Virus record (IMG/VR): IMGVR_UViG_3300044641_001763
Location: 1 to 57,078 of that record
DNA length: 57,078 nucleotides
Direction: 5' to 3' (one strand)
From: a virus
Shown: piece by piece, positions 48,192 through 57,078 of the stretch
How the letters are laid out: each line of letters begins with the position of its first letter
How positions within the stretch are numbered: the first letter of the stretch is position 1
Notes under the pieces: generated by a model
Seen by the model: the letters and a program-made list of their open reading frames with translations, nothing else
Told to the model about the DNA's origin: nothing
Databases searched by the model: none
Position numbers and translations under genes: made by a program

Positions 48192-48841
48192 ATTGGTGTA
48201 ATGACTCGCCTGCGTGGACTAGCTGTTGCCATGCGTTGAGCATCCTGTTTCCGGCTTGGGAACGGGCGTTTACAGTAGTTGCAGCGCACTACAAGCCTCA
48301 CGTCTCGCCTGAGCTGGCGCATCGTATAGATTCGTTCATCAAAGAAGAAAACGCTCACGCTAACGCTCACGAGGCCTACAACCGTAGACATAACTTGTTG
48401 GAAGCACAAGAGCAAGAGATGGCCAAGACCGCGGTCGTCCATCGCCGTCCGGGCCGCAAGTTTTGGCTAGGGACTATGGTGTCCATCGAACATCTGGCGG
48501 CTTGTATGGCCAGGATGTATATGGGTCGTTTTGCTGGCCAAGAGGGGCGAGATTACAAGCTGTTTGAGTGGCACTCGATGGAAGAGTTGGGTCACAAAGA
48601 TCTAGCGATGGATGTCTGGAACGAGATGGGTTTTGATGGGCTTGATGAGATTGCCAAACAAAACCAGCAATACGTTTGTACGTTCATTATCAAGTATGTG
48701 GCGAGCAGGACTAACTGGAAGTCTCCCGTAGCTATCTGGGACTTTGTGAGGTGGTTCTGGGTCATGACATGGGAAGTATTCATTCCAATGCGGTACATTC
48801 TGGACGACGGATTTCATCCTAACCAGCGGGTGGTTGCATGA
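48188..48841 (+). CDS. Ferritin-like di-iron protein (PF10118-type metal-dependent hydrolase)
   Basis: 217 residues from ATG at 48188. Four-helix di-iron ligands occur in order: Glu25 (FPAWERAFTV), Glu54-x2-His57 with His61 (FIKEENAHANAHEAYN), Glu101 followed by His102 (MVSIEHLAACM), and Glu133-x2-His136 (WHSMEELGHKDLAMD). This E...ExxH...E...ExxH pattern and the flanking sequence match the predicted metal-dependent hydrolase family PF10118/COG3687. The C-terminal part has hydrophobic helices (VRWFWVMTWEVFIPMRYIL). Bacterial relatives are uncharacterised. Its place inside the tail operon is unexpected. Confidence 0.82.
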   Translation: MNWCNDSPAWTSCCHALSILFPAWERAFTVVAAHYKPHVSPELAHRIDSFIKEENAHANAHEAYNRRHNLLEAQEQEMAKTAVVHRRPGRKFWLGTMVSIEHLAACMARMYMGRFAGQEGRDYKLFEWHSMEELGHKDLAMDVWNEMGFDGLDEIAKQNQQYVCTFIIKYVASRTNWKSPVAIWDFVRWFWVMTWEVFIPMRYILDDGFHPNQRVVA

Positions 48842-49305
48842 ACGTTTATCCAGTGGACTCGAGGCAGACGATGCTGAAGCCGCAAGACATTTTTGCGGTG
48901 GCTTCGCACGAGTACAAGCCAGGAATTAAAGCCGCCGCGGAAGCGGCTAAGAAGGCAGGGATGTCGCCGGAGCGGATGAGCTACGCCGTAATGATTTCAG
49001 AGTACAGCGATCCAAAATTGATCAGGATTCGCGCTGGAAACACGTTGTTTACGATTGCTGCCTTGCCTGATCGCATGGGGTTCGTGCGAGGGTACAACGG
49101 CGACATCGCACCGAACTACATCAACAACATGATTGAGCTAGCGCAGGCCGCAAGGAAGATGGGGTTTGATACGTTGCTTGCGTATGTATCGCCGGATGTC
49201 GTCCGAGCGGTCAAAGTAGCAATGCGACGTGTTGAAGGTATGTCTGTAGAGTTTGATCCGACCAACAGCGGAATGGTCATCACAACCGGTCCTAAAAGGG
49301 ATTAG
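48838..49305 (+). CDS. Hypothetical protein of the tail module (GNAT-like pattern uncertain)
   Basis: 155 residues. MLKPQDIFAVASHEYKPGIK, then a beta segment (YAVMISEYSDPKLIRIRAGN, TLFTIAALPDRMGFVRGYNG) and a helix-strand part (IELAQAARKMGFDTLLAYVS). The last part has the strand-helix rhythm of a GNAT fold but the acetyl-CoA loop is not recognisable. It overlaps the di-iron gene by 4 nt. Confidence 0.65.
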   Translation: MNVYPVDSRQTMLKPQDIFAVASHEYKPGIKAAAEAAKKAGMSPERMSYAVMISEYSDPKLIRIRAGNTLFTIAALPDRMGFVRGYNGDIAPNYINNMIELAQAARKMGFDTLLAYVSPDVVRAVKVAMRRVEGMSVEFDPTNSGMVITTGPKRD

Positions 49306-49307
49306 AA

Positions 49308-52300
49308 ATGGGCTGGGCAAGAAAAGAATTGGGGATTGAACTCAACCCTTTCCGGGTTGCAGAAAGCGCTCTGAATAAAATTGGCAACACCATAACAGCG
49401 ATTATGAACAACCCAATCCCGGCGATTTTGCAGGTTGCCGGGGCTATGATCGGTATCCCCCCATACGTTACAGCAGCGGCTGTTACTGCGGTTCAGGGAG
49501 GGGATTTTGAAGATATTGCTAAAGCTGTTGCAGTCTCTTATGTAACAACAGAGTTTTTGCAAAACACGCAAATTGGTGCAGACATCCGTAATTACACATC
49601 AAACCTGATAGCAGGGGATGTTACGGATTACATGATTGAGAACTTTGACATCTCAATGGACCAAGCGGTCACAGTAGCCAAGATGACTACGGCTGCAGTG
49701 AACGGAGCTGTTGTTGGCGGAATCCGTTCGACCTTGCTGGGAGACAGCATTGCAACAGGAATGGCGCAAGGCTTCTCTCAAGGTCTTGTGTACTCTGGGG
49801 TGGATAGTTACTTTGATGACCTTAACAAAGATCCAAACTGGGGTCTAGGCCCGAAGACCTTAAACCTTGTCAAAGGCGCAACAAGCACTGCACTCAACAC
49901 ATTGATTAGCGGGAAGGGCGACCCTGGTGCTGCGATTGGTAATTATCTTGCGTATGCAACGCTTAAAATTGGCGCGTCAGAAGCAAAAACGGCGTTCCAA
50001 AGGGCATACGACGAATACACCGGGAAAACAGACGAGGCAAGAAACGCTCAAGCTGCTTTTGTAAACACAAGAGCGGAGTACGATTCAGAAGTTCGTCGGC
50101 ATGACATGATTGCTGATGAAATTAGACAGCAAGCTGCTGCGCATAACGACATCCTTACTAATCAACTGGCCCCGATTCGCGCCCAATTAGAAAAAGAACA
50201 AGCCGAAGTCGAGATGCAGCAGATTTTTCAAAAGGACGCACTTAAAACATTTGAAGATAACAAGTGGGCGTATGAAAACTATGACGCTAAGTTAAAACAG
50301 CTTGGGTATCAACTTGTTTCTGTACCAAGTTCAGAAGGTGGCGGTAATTACGATACTTATTGGGTTAAACAAACAGGCACGCAAATGGTGCCTCAATCTT
50401 ATAATGACGGAGATTACACGACTGTAAGTATGGTTGAAGTGCCTATTATTGATTATAACGTTTCTCCCCCTTCTCAAGAAAGTTTTGCCGTTGCAGCAAA
50501 TGCCGCTGGTGCGCAAGCAAACAATCACTATACGTTAGCGCAACAAGCGGCAGATCGGTACAAAGCTGTTGCTCAGTCAGAACAAACCAACAATTTGCTT
50601 GTGCAATTAGAGGCGATAAAAACAGAAATCGGACAAAAAACAGCAACTCTTAGCACGATTCGTCAGAATATTGAGACCCCTAAAGATGGCAACCTTGCAG
50701 AGCGTTTGAAAGTTGCTGCTGAGAGGTACGACAACAAATACAACTTGTATAAGTCCTCCGAGGAGGCCACGAAGCGAGCGGCAGAAAATTACAACCGCAT
50801 CATGGCGGAAGTTGTTGTTCGTGATGCAACGATTGATGCCATCAATGAGGGCGCTATTACGGTCACTGGCCGCAACGCGGACGGCAGCTTCACGCTTGAC
50901 AACGGGTTCACCGTCAAGGATGGGAAGTTCTTTCAGAACAACGAGCAGTTGTTTACGAACGCTGCTGGCCTATCGCAAAACGTACTTGAGCTGGCCACGC
51001 CTGACGGACAGGTCACGCGTTACGGCATGGATGCTGGCCGTCAACTATCTACAACGGACGTTCAAAATATCTTCAAACGTGATTACGGACTGAACGTATC
51101 GCTAGACGAGGCGAGGCGTTTTGCTGGGTCTGCGTTTGACAAAGTAGAGAACGCAAAACTGCAAGACTTTGCGATAGACAAGATCTCGCAAGAGTTCAAA
51201 TCCATCACAAACAAAGATCTGTCTGCTGCTCAAGCCAAAGAACTGTTAGTGCAACAAGACTCAGTAAAAGCCGCTCAAGAACGGGCCATCATTGAGTCCA
51301 ACTTGTATGTTCCTTCTGGCGAAGCACAAGACAGAATTGCCTTCGCTAAAGCTGCTGCAGAAGCTCAAAGACAAGGTAAAGATCGGTTTTCGTTTACGCG
51401 TTCAGACGGTCAAGTTGAAGATCATTTTATCGAAACTAATGCACAACGCGCTGCTGCTCAAGAGCGTGCGGTTATTGAAACCGCTCTTACAGAGCAAGTT
51501 GCTGGTTCTACAATTCAACCACAAAACTCGTTCAGAGAATCTGCAGCTCGAGAATTGCTTGAGTCTTACAAAAACCAAGGTTTGTCGCCGCAAGAAATTG
51601 ATCAGAAATTGTCTTCTGGCCAAGCTGCAAAAGATTTGAATGAAGTGTTGAATGTTAAACAACAGCAGATTGAACAACAAAAAACAAATGTTGAATCTGC
51701 AGAGAAAGAATTTGGAAGAAATAGCGCGGAAGCCAAAGACGCGTACAGGGAAGTTGTTGAAAACATGGCCGATTATGGCGGCTATGGGTACGAGAAAAAT
51801 GAAGACGGAACAATTTCTCACAAAGATCTTGGCAAACTTGACCCAGAAACTCTTGTTCCTGTGGATCGATCAAAATCGTGGACAGACCCTGTAACAGGAA
51901 AGTTGCATATTGAAATTACCGGAGTTGGTAGTGATGAAAAAATTCCGGCAAAAGATGTCTCTGCCCTGTGGGGTATAGGCAAGTCAGGAAACCCGCCGAC
52001 TATTGGCGGAGAGGCTATTTTTGGTGATGGTTCTGGAGTGTCGCCAGGGTCGCCTGGACTAACGCTTATTGCCGTTGACGATGGATCGGGAGATGCTAAT
52101 GCCAAGATGTTTGATGTTGGCAACGGGTTTGCACTGATTGCTTATTCAGACGGCAGAACCAAACTTGTCAAAAACGATGGCACAGTGTTTTTTGTTGACA
52201 CTGAAGACGCTAAAAAAGCTATGGAGAAGATGCCTGTTGTTACGGCTCCAACTATTGCTATTGATGGCGGCAAGAAAGAAGAAACTCCGCTGGAAAAAGG

Positions 52301-55300
52301 ACTAGGAGAATTTTACAAAGTTCTTACAGATCCACAGTTGGCCGACAAACTGTATCCAAAAACACCAGAACAACCGACTGTTCCAGCTCCTGTCACGCCA
52401 ACACCTGTTACGCCTCCAGGCACGCCGGAAGCGCCCGTTACTCCTCCAGTCACTCCTGAAACGCCTGTTACGCCTCCGGTAACTCCGGAGACCCCCGTGA
52501 CGCCTCCTGTCACGCCTGTTACTCCCCCAGTAACACCCGAGACGCCGGTTACTTCGCCTGTCACGCCCAGCAACGAAGTTGAGCAATTGCGTCAGCAGTT
52601 GACGCAGCAAATCCAAGCAGCGCAGGCCACGGGCAAAGCCGACGTTGAGGCTGTCCAGCAGGCTGTTAATACGGTTGCGGCTAACCTGGGGACAACCAAG
52701 GAAGAGCTGCTGCAGAGGCTAGGAACCAGCGAGACGCAGTTGCGCACGGACATTACGTCGCAGGTCGGTGGTGTTGAAAACAGGTTGACGCAAGCAATCA
52801 ATCAAGCCAAGCAGTCAGGCCTTGATGGGGATGCTGCGCTTCAGGCGGCTATTACGAAAGTTTCCGGTGACCTGGGAACAACGAAGACAGACCTGCTATC
52901 GCAACTTAGAAAGACGGAAGAGCAACTTCGCGCTGATGTGGCGTCGCAAGTTTCTGGCGTTCAGACACAGATTGGCGGCGTTGAAAGCCGATTGTCAGAG
53001 GCTATCACCCAAGCTAAAGCAGCAGGAATGCAAGGCGATCAAGCGCTGCAGTCTGCAATTGATAAAGTTGCCGGGGATGTTGGAACAACGAAAGCGGATT
53101 TGCTTGGGCAACTGGGCAAAACGGAACAGCAACTGCGATCAGACTTTGCTAGCCAGCTAGGCGGTGTTCAGGCCCAAATTGGTAATGTTGAATCTAGGTT
53201 GACAGATGCAATCGCTCAAGCTCGTTCTGCAGGTTTAGAAGGAGATCAAGCGCTACAGGTTGCAATAAACAAGGTTTCAAGCGACGTAGGTCTGACAAAA
53301 ACAGACCTTCTTGCTCAGTTGGGCAAAACTGAACAGCAGCTTCGATCTGACCTTTCAAGTCAAATTGGTGGCGTTGAATCTCGCTTAACTGATGCAATTG
53401 CTCAAGCTCGGCAGTCGGGCATGGCGGGCGATGCGGCGCTGCAGGCAAGTATTGACAAGGTTGCAGCCGAAGCCGGACTCACTAAAGAACAGCTATTGAC
53501 TCAGCTTGGCAAGACTGAAGCCCAGCTCAGACAAGATGTGGGTGCTCAGATTGGCGGGGTTGAATCTCGTTTGACAGAAGCTATTGCTCAAGCGAGGCAG
53601 TCTGGACTAGACGGAGAGGCCGCGCTGCAAATCGGATTGAACAAAGTAGCGTCTGATCTGAACATCACAAAAGACCTTGTGCTGGAGCAGGTTGGCAAGA
53701 CTGAATCTCAACTTCGCACTGACTTTGCCGAACAACTTGGCGGAGTGCAACTGCAAATAGAGAAGGTTCAGTCCGACTTAAACAAGGCGATTGCAGACGC
53801 AAAGTCTGCGGGCGCTTCGGATGTAGAAGCGGTTCGAAACGCGGTCAATCAGGTTGCCACTGACCTTGGAACTAACAGCACTGCGTTGTTGTATCAACTT
53901 GGAACGACTGAGACGCAACTGCGGTCGGAAATGCGTTCCGGGCAAGAGGCTACGCAGGAGCAGATTCGAGAGCTTGGTTCTGTATTCATGCAGCAGTACG
54001 ACGCTTTGAGCGCAGCGCAGAAGCAGCAGTTTGACGCCTTGGTTGAGCAAGGCGCAAATATGCAGACGGCCATGAACACAATTCAGGCAGACATTCAGTC
54101 TGAGTTGCAGAACGTTGAAAGCAGACTGACGTCCGCGGTGGCAGCTAACGAGGCGGCTGGACTCTCGAGGGACCAAGCGCTTACCAAAGCGATTGGAGAC
54201 GTCGCCGCAAACGTTGGGTTGACCAAAGAAGACTTGTTGTCCCGCATGGGTCAAAGCGAAGCGGCTTTGCGCGAGCAGTTTGCCGCGGGTCAAACGCAAA
54301 CCCAGCAGCAGATTGCAAACCTTGACGCGAGCACGCAGGCGAAGTTTGCACAGATGTCTGAAGCCCAGAAGGCTCAGGCGTTGCAATTGGCTCAAACCTC
54401 TGGCGACCTGACTGCCGCAATTAACAACGTGGCGGCAACGACCACTGCGCAGATTGGAAACGTTGAGACGAGGCTTAAAGAGGCGATGGCCGCGAATGAA
54501 GCGGCTGGGTTGTCTCGCGATCAAGCGGCGGCAAAAGCAATTGACGATGTTGCTGCAAGCGTTGGGTCTACAAAAGCTGATTTGTTGTCGCAACTAGGAA
54601 AGACTGAAGAGACAATCCGCGGGGAGTTGGCCGCAGGGTTGGCAGGGGTACAGACTGGTCTTGAACAACAACTGGCTGGAGTGCAGTCAAGGCTGAACGA
54701 GGCCATTGCGGCTAACGAAGCTGCAGGCCTGTCTCGAGATCAAGCGATTGCCAAATCTATTCAAGACGTGGCCAGCAACCTTGGCGTAACAAAAGACGCG
54801 CTGCTTGCGCAGATGGGCACCACTGAACAGACCTTGCGTGGCGAATTGGCGGCTGGGTTGCAGGCGACGCAACAGCAACTAAGCCAGCAGATGCAGGCGC
54901 AGTACCAGCAACTGACAGAGGCGCAGAAAGCGGAGGTTGATGCCCGAGTCAGGCAAGGTCAAGACCTAACGGCTGCAATTACTGCTGTAGGTGCGCAGAC
55001 TGCTTCGCAAATCGCTCAGACAGAAGCTGCTTTGCGAGAATCGATTCAGCAGCTCGGCACGGATGTACAGGGTCAGTTCAACCAGATGTCCGAGTCTCAG
55101 AAGGCTGAGGTAGCAGCCAGGGTTCAGCAGGGACAGGATTTGAACGCTGCTATCCAGAATGTCAGTCAGCAAACATCGCAGCAGATAGCGGCGTCTGAAG
55201 CTAGTTTGCAAGCTGCGATAGGCCAGCTTGGGACTAACGTACAACAGCAGTTTTCGCAGATGGATGCTGCGCAGAAAGCAGAAGTTGTTGCTCGAGTACA

Positions 55301-56714
55301 GCAGGGGCAAGATCTTCAGTCTGCGATTACGAACGTTGGGTCTGAGATGGCGCAACGTATTGCAGAAAGCGAGCAAGGTCTTCGTACTGCTATTGGTCAA
55401 CTTGGGGCTGATGTTCAAGGCCGGTTTGACCAGATGTCGGACGCGCAGAAGGCCGAGGTGGCTGCTCGGGTGCAGCAGGGACAGGACTTGCGCGGCGCAA
55501 TTGACAACGTTGGCCAGCAGACGACTCAACAGATTGCTGCGTCAGAAGCAGCGATGCGTCAGGCTATTGGGCAACTGGGTACTGACGTTCAAACCCAATT
55601 TGGGCAGATGTCAGCAGCTCAACAGGCAGAGGTTGCTGCTCGAGTTCAACAAGGACAAGATTTAAGCGCTGCCATTCAGAATGTTGGTCAGCAAACAACG
55701 CAGCAAATTGCGGCGAGTGAAACTGCTTTGAAGGGTCAAATTTCTTCGCTTGGCGAAGATATGCAAAAGCAGTTCAACGCGATGAACGAGTCGCAACAAA
55801 CTCAGTTCAATTCAATGAACGAGGCGCAACAAGCAGAAGTCGCTGCACGCGTTCAGCAAGGCGAGACTCTTGACTCGGCCATCAAAACAGTGGGCCTCCA
55901 AGTTACGGAACTTGGAGAAAAGCTGACTACGGATGTTCAAGACATCCGTAAGACGATGGAAGAGGAAAACAAGCGCAAGCAAGCTGCGGATCGGGCTTCC
56001 GCAGCAAAAACGCAGCAAGAGCAGTTACTTCAAAAGGCCCAGCAAAACATCGCGGTTCCTGGCGCTGGAGGAGCAACTGGAGGAACAGAAGCTCCGACGC
56101 CCTCTCCGCAATTCAGGCAGGCTTTGACGACCGGGCAAGGTCAAGAAGCTAAGTTTGAGGGGCCGCTCGAGGAATTTTTGAAGAAGGTCGAGACGACTTC
56201 GTACACGCAACCGGCGGGACAAGCTATGCAACAGCCGCAACAACAAGTAACCCAGCAGCCGCAGGCCACGCAAGTGGCGCAGCAGCAAGGGCCAAACTAC
56301 TACTCATATGGCGTGTTCAACGAGATCGATTCGATCTTGAACCCGCTACAGAACATCATGCCTACGATGTTTGCCAAGGAGGGTGGCTTGGCTGCGCCGT
56401 TGATGGCAAAAGGTGGCTTGAATGTTGTGCATCATTCAGGCAAGCCTCGATTGGATTTTCGACAGGGTGCGGCGGTCAGTGGACCCGGTGATGGGCAGTC
56501 GGACGACATCCCTGCAATGTTGGCTGATGGGGAGTTTGTGTTCCCCGCTGATGTTGTTGCTGCTTTGGGGAATGGATCAACCAAGGCAGGAAGCGATAAA
56601 CTATACGACATGATGCATTCAATCCGGTCGTACCATCGATCGGCAAAACCGCAGGATTTGCCCCCGCCTGCTAAGAAGTCCCCGTTGGATTATTTGAAAA
56701 AGGCTAGGAGATAG
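49308..56714 (+). CDS. Giant coiled-coil ejection/tape-measure-like protein (2,468 aa)
   Basis: Layout: residues 1-230 hydrophobic helices (ITAIMNNPIPAILQVAGAMI), 230-1010 coiled coil and globular parts, 1019-1087 Pro/Thr linker (VTPPVTPETPVTPPVTP), 1091-1904 ten units of a 62-residue repeat, 1905-2205 five units of a 58-residue repeat, and a C-terminal module with MFAKEGGLAAPLMAKGGLNV and GPGDGQSDDIPAMLADGEFV (shared by tail-tape-measure C-termini). In podoviruses such giant proteins are ejected ahead of DNA and build the trans-envelope channel. The tape-measure alternative would need a long tail, for which no genes are visible. Confidence 0.82.
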   Translation: MGWARKELGIELNPFRVAESALNKIGNTITAIMNNPIPAILQVAGAMIGIPPYVTAAAVTAVQGGDFEDIAKAVAVSYVTTEFLQNTQIGADIRNYTSNLIAGDVTDYMIENFDISMDQAVTVAKMTTAAVNGAVVGGIRSTLLGDSIATGMAQGFSQGLVYSGVDSYFDDLNKDPNWGLGPKTLNLVKGATSTALNTLISGKGDPGAAIGNYLAYATLKIGASEAKTAFQRAYDEYTGKTDEARNAQAAFVNTRAEYDSEVRRHDMIADEIRQQAAAHNDILTNQLAPIRAQLEKEQAEVEMQQIFQKDALKTFEDNKWAYENYDAKLKQLGYQLVSVPSSEGGGNYDTYWVKQTGTQMVPQSYNDGDYTTVSMVEVPIIDYNVSPPSQESFAVAANAAGAQANNHYTLAQQAADRYKAVAQSEQTNNLLVQLEAIKTEIGQKTATLSTIRQNIETPKDGNLAERLKVAAERYDNKYNLYKSSEEATKRAAENYNRIMAEVVVRDATIDAINEGAITVTGRNADGSFTLDNGFTVKDGKFFQNNEQLFTNAAGLSQNVLELATPDGQVTRYGMDAGRQLSTTDVQNIFKRDYGLNVSLDEARRFAGSAFDKVENAKLQDFAIDKISQEFKSITNKDLSAAQAKELLVQQDSVKAAQERAIIESNLYVPSGEAQDRIAFAKAAAEAQRQGKDRFSFTRSDGQVEDHFIETNAQRAAAQERAVIETALTEQVAGSTIQPQNSFRESAARELLESYKNQGLSPQEIDQKLSSGQAAKDLNEVLNVKQQQIEQQKTNVESAEKEFGRNSAEAKDAYREVVENMADYGGYGYEKNEDGTISHKDLGKLDPETLVPVDRSKSWTDPVTGKLHIEITGVGSDEKIPAKDVSALWGIGKSGNPPTIGGEAIFGDGSGVSPGSPGLTLIAVDDGSGDANAKMFDVGNGFALIAYSDGRTKLVKNDGTVFFVDTEDAKKAMEKMPVVTAPTIAIDGGKKEETPLEKGLGEFYKVLTDPQLADKLYPKTPEQPTVPAPVTPTPVTPPGTPEAPVTPPVTPETPVTPPVTPETPVTPPVTPVTPPVTPETPVTSPVTPSNEVEQLRQQLTQQIQAAQATGKADVEAVQQAVNTVAANLGTTKEELLQRLGTSETQLRTDITSQVGGVENRLTQAINQAKQSGLDGDAALQAAITKVSGDLGTTKTDLLSQLRKTEEQLRADVASQVSGVQTQIGGVESRLSEAITQAKAAGMQGDQALQSAIDKVAGDVGTTKADLLGQLGKTEQQLRSDFASQLGGVQAQIGNVESRLTDAIAQARSAGLEGDQALQVAINKVSSDVGLTKTDLLAQLGKTEQQLRSDLSSQIGGVESRLTDAIAQARQSGMAGDAALQASIDKVAAEAGLTKEQLLTQLGKTEAQLRQDVGAQIGGVESRLTEAIAQARQSGLDGEAALQIGLNKVASDLNITKDLVLEQVGKTESQLRTDFAEQLGGVQLQIEKVQSDLNKAIADAKSAGASDVEAVRNAVNQVATDLGTNSTALLYQLGTTETQLRSEMRSGQEATQEQIRELGSVFMQQYDALSAAQKQQFDALVEQGANMQTAMNTIQADIQSELQNVESRLTSAVAANEAAGLSRDQALTKAIGDVAANVGLTKEDLLSRMGQSEAALREQFAAGQTQTQQQIANLDASTQAKFAQMSEAQKAQALQLAQTSGDLTAAINNVAATTTAQIGNVETRLKEAMAANEAAGLSRDQAAAKAIDDVAASVGSTKADLLSQLGKTEETIRGELAAGLAGVQTGLEQQLAGVQSRLNEAIAANEAAGLSRDQAIAKSIQDVASNLGVTKDALLAQMGTTEQTLRGELAAGLQATQQQLSQQMQAQYQQLTEAQKAEVDARVRQGQDLTAAITAVGAQTASQIAQTEAALRESIQQLGTDVQGQFNQMSESQKAEVAARVQQGQDLNAAIQNVSQQTSQQIAASEASLQAAIGQLGTNVQQQFSQMDAAQKAEVVARVQQGQDLQSAITNVGSEMAQRIAESEQGLRTAIGQLGADVQGRFDQMSDAQKAEVAARVQQGQDLRGAIDNVGQQTTQQIAASEAAMRQAIGQLGTDVQTQFGQMSAAQQAEVAARVQQGQDLSAAIQNVGQQTTQQIAASETALKGQISSLGEDMQKQFNAMNESQQTQFNSMNEAQQAEVAARVQQGETLDSAIKTVGLQVTELGEKLTTDVQDIRKTMEEENKRKQAADRASAAKTQQEQLLQKAQQNIAVPGAGGATGGTEAPTPSPQFRQALTTGQGQEAKFEGPLEEFLKKVETTSYTQPAGQAMQQPQQQVTQQPQATQVAQQQGPNYYSYGVFNEIDSILNPLQNIMPTMFAKEGGLAAPLMAKGGLNVVHHSGKPRLDFRQGAAVSGPGDGQSDDIPAMLADGEFVFPADVVAALGNGSTKAGSDKLYDMMHSIRSYHRSAKPQDLPPPAKKSPLDYLKKARR
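52578..55019 (+). repeat. Ten tandem coiled-coil repeats (class I) in the giant protein
   Basis: Unit consensus starts VESRLTDAIAQARxSGLxGD, ends with TKxDLLxQLGKTExQLRxD. Unit lengths are 65, 69, 69, 62, 62, 69, 116, 116, 73 and 113 residues. The basic 62-residue unit is lengthened by 7 (one heptad: VQTQIGG type), 11 or 51-54 residues. The long units carry an extra class II-like block, so the two repeat classes are related or mixed. Confidence 0.9.
55020..55925 (+). repeat. Five 58-residue repeats (class II) in the giant protein
   Basis: Unit of the form SEAxLRxAIGQLGTDVQxQF, then MSxAQKAEVAARVQQGQDLx and AIxNVGQQTTQQIAA. Four units are 58 residues exactly; the fifth is degenerate. Nucleotide identity between units is only moderate, so they are not recent duplicates. 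Confidence 0.9.
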
Positions 56715-56716
56715 TC

Positions 56717-57078
56717 ATGGCCATCACTCAAGGCGATCCGTTGCCAAGTATTACGACAACGGACACTAAGACCGAAACCGCACCGGAGTATTACACCGAC
56801 TATCTGACAAGTCTGTCTAACGCGGCATCAACCGCGATGCAAAGACCGGCATCACAAGCAATTGCCGGTTACGACACGTTGCAAACTCAGGGCTATGGAG
56901 CGTTGCCAGCGGCAGCAACTTCATATAAGACTGCTCTGCAATCCGCTCAAGATACTCTTGGGAGTGCCGCACAAGGGGTAACAGGTTCTCGGATTCAGGA
57001 GTTGATGAATCCGTACACCGATACTGTAGTCAACGAGATGGAGCGGCTGCAACAGCAGGCCATGCAAAGGTCGTTGTT
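56717..57078 (+). CDS. Virion (ejection-type) protein, 5' part of gene split by the contig join
   Basis: ATG at 56717 follows AGGAG just after the stop of the giant upstream gene. The frame stays open to the window end and continues in the same frame at base 12 of the left end, stopping at 888. Joined, the protein is 370 residues. This part is Thr/Ala/Gln rich, with a conserved-looking stretch around NPYTDTVVNEMERLQQQAMQ that is shared with the left copy. Its place between the 2,468-residue coiled-coil protein and the transglycosylase gene suggests an internal or ejected virion protein. No named family was recognised. Confidence 0.85.
   Translation, partial: MAITQGDPLPSITTTDTKTETAPEYYTDYLTSLSNAASTAMQRPASQAIAGYDTLQTQGYGALPAAATSYKTALQSAQDTLGSAAQGVTGSRIQELMNPYTDTVVNEMERLQQQAMQRSL
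56953..57078. repeat. Right copy of the 126-bp terminal repeat
   Basis: Exact copy of bases 12-137. A circularly permuted or circularised genome would produce this overlap, in keeping with headful packaging in P22/Sf6-like phages. A true short direct terminal repeat cannot be excluded from sequence alone, but it would be an unusual length and would fall inside a gene. Confidence 0.95.

Noticed and set aside
52360-52577. Short regular repeats that could be taken for a CRISPR array
   Set aside because: They encode the Pro-Thr linker of the giant protein in frame, have no unique spacers and vary at third codon positions.

Overview
The window is a complete tailed-phage genome written as a linear contig. 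Bases 12-137 recur exactly at 56953-57078, so the molecule closes into a circle of about 56.94 kb, and one gene runs across the join. The head and tail proteins fit a podovirus of the P22/Sf6 kind: Sf6-like small terminase, P22-like portal, gp4-like and gp10-like tail adaptors, and large ejection proteins. No tail tube, sheath or baseplate is visible. The split O-like/P-like replication pair, RusA, Ref-like HNH nuclease, GH108 endolysin and Rap1a/Tai protein point to a proteobacterial host, probably a freshwater or soil betaproteobacterium; that is inference. No integrase, CI-type repressor, tRNA, DNA polymerase or helicase was recognised.

Layout. (1) 56717-4060 (through the join): virion/ejection genes ending with a virion transglycosylase and a clear terminator. 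(2) 4092-5873, minus strand: a PD-(D/E)XK nuclease, an SSB-like protein and two small proteins, divergent from a Cro-like regulator at 5939. (3) 5939-9821, plus strand: replication and recombination. An O/YdaU-type initiator is split into an N-terminal ORF (6136-6456) and a C-terminal ORF (7285-7563). Between them lie a secreted Rap1a/Tai-like gene and about 0.4 kb of non-coding, strongly self-complementary sequence, which could be a structured RNA or the replication origin. A P-like helicase loader, RusA and a Ref-like HNH nuclease follow. (4) 9822-15529: about 20 small, tightly packed accessory genes, several with matching leaders (TTACAG box, hairpin, ACAGCGAAGGA ribosome site). (5) 15565-31956: packaging and head genes, including an ADP-ribosyltransferase-like 'polyvalent' protein, portal, GroES-like co-chaperonin, scaffold, major capsid protein, a beta-helix protein and Gly-Gly-motif proteins. 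(6) 31959-41588: fibres, including a 1,722-residue AT-rich one. (7) 41631-43468: lysis. (8) 43465-56714: head-tail adaptor, fibre, gp10-like protein, a ferritin-like di-iron protein, and a 2,468-residue coiled-coil ejection or tape-measure-like protein.

How it works together (inference): the early region is controlled around the divergent Cro promoter. The O/P-like pair would recruit host DnaB to an origin that may lie in the gap between the O-like halves. RusA and the HNH protein process replication intermediates for Sf6/P22-type packaging. The unusual material is the split initiator with its structured insert, the repeated early leaders, the ADP-ribosyltransferase protein with a nested reading frame, the di-iron enzyme inside the tail operon, domain insertions in the adaptors, and a lysine-Gly-Gly motif shared by otherwise unrelated virion proteins.
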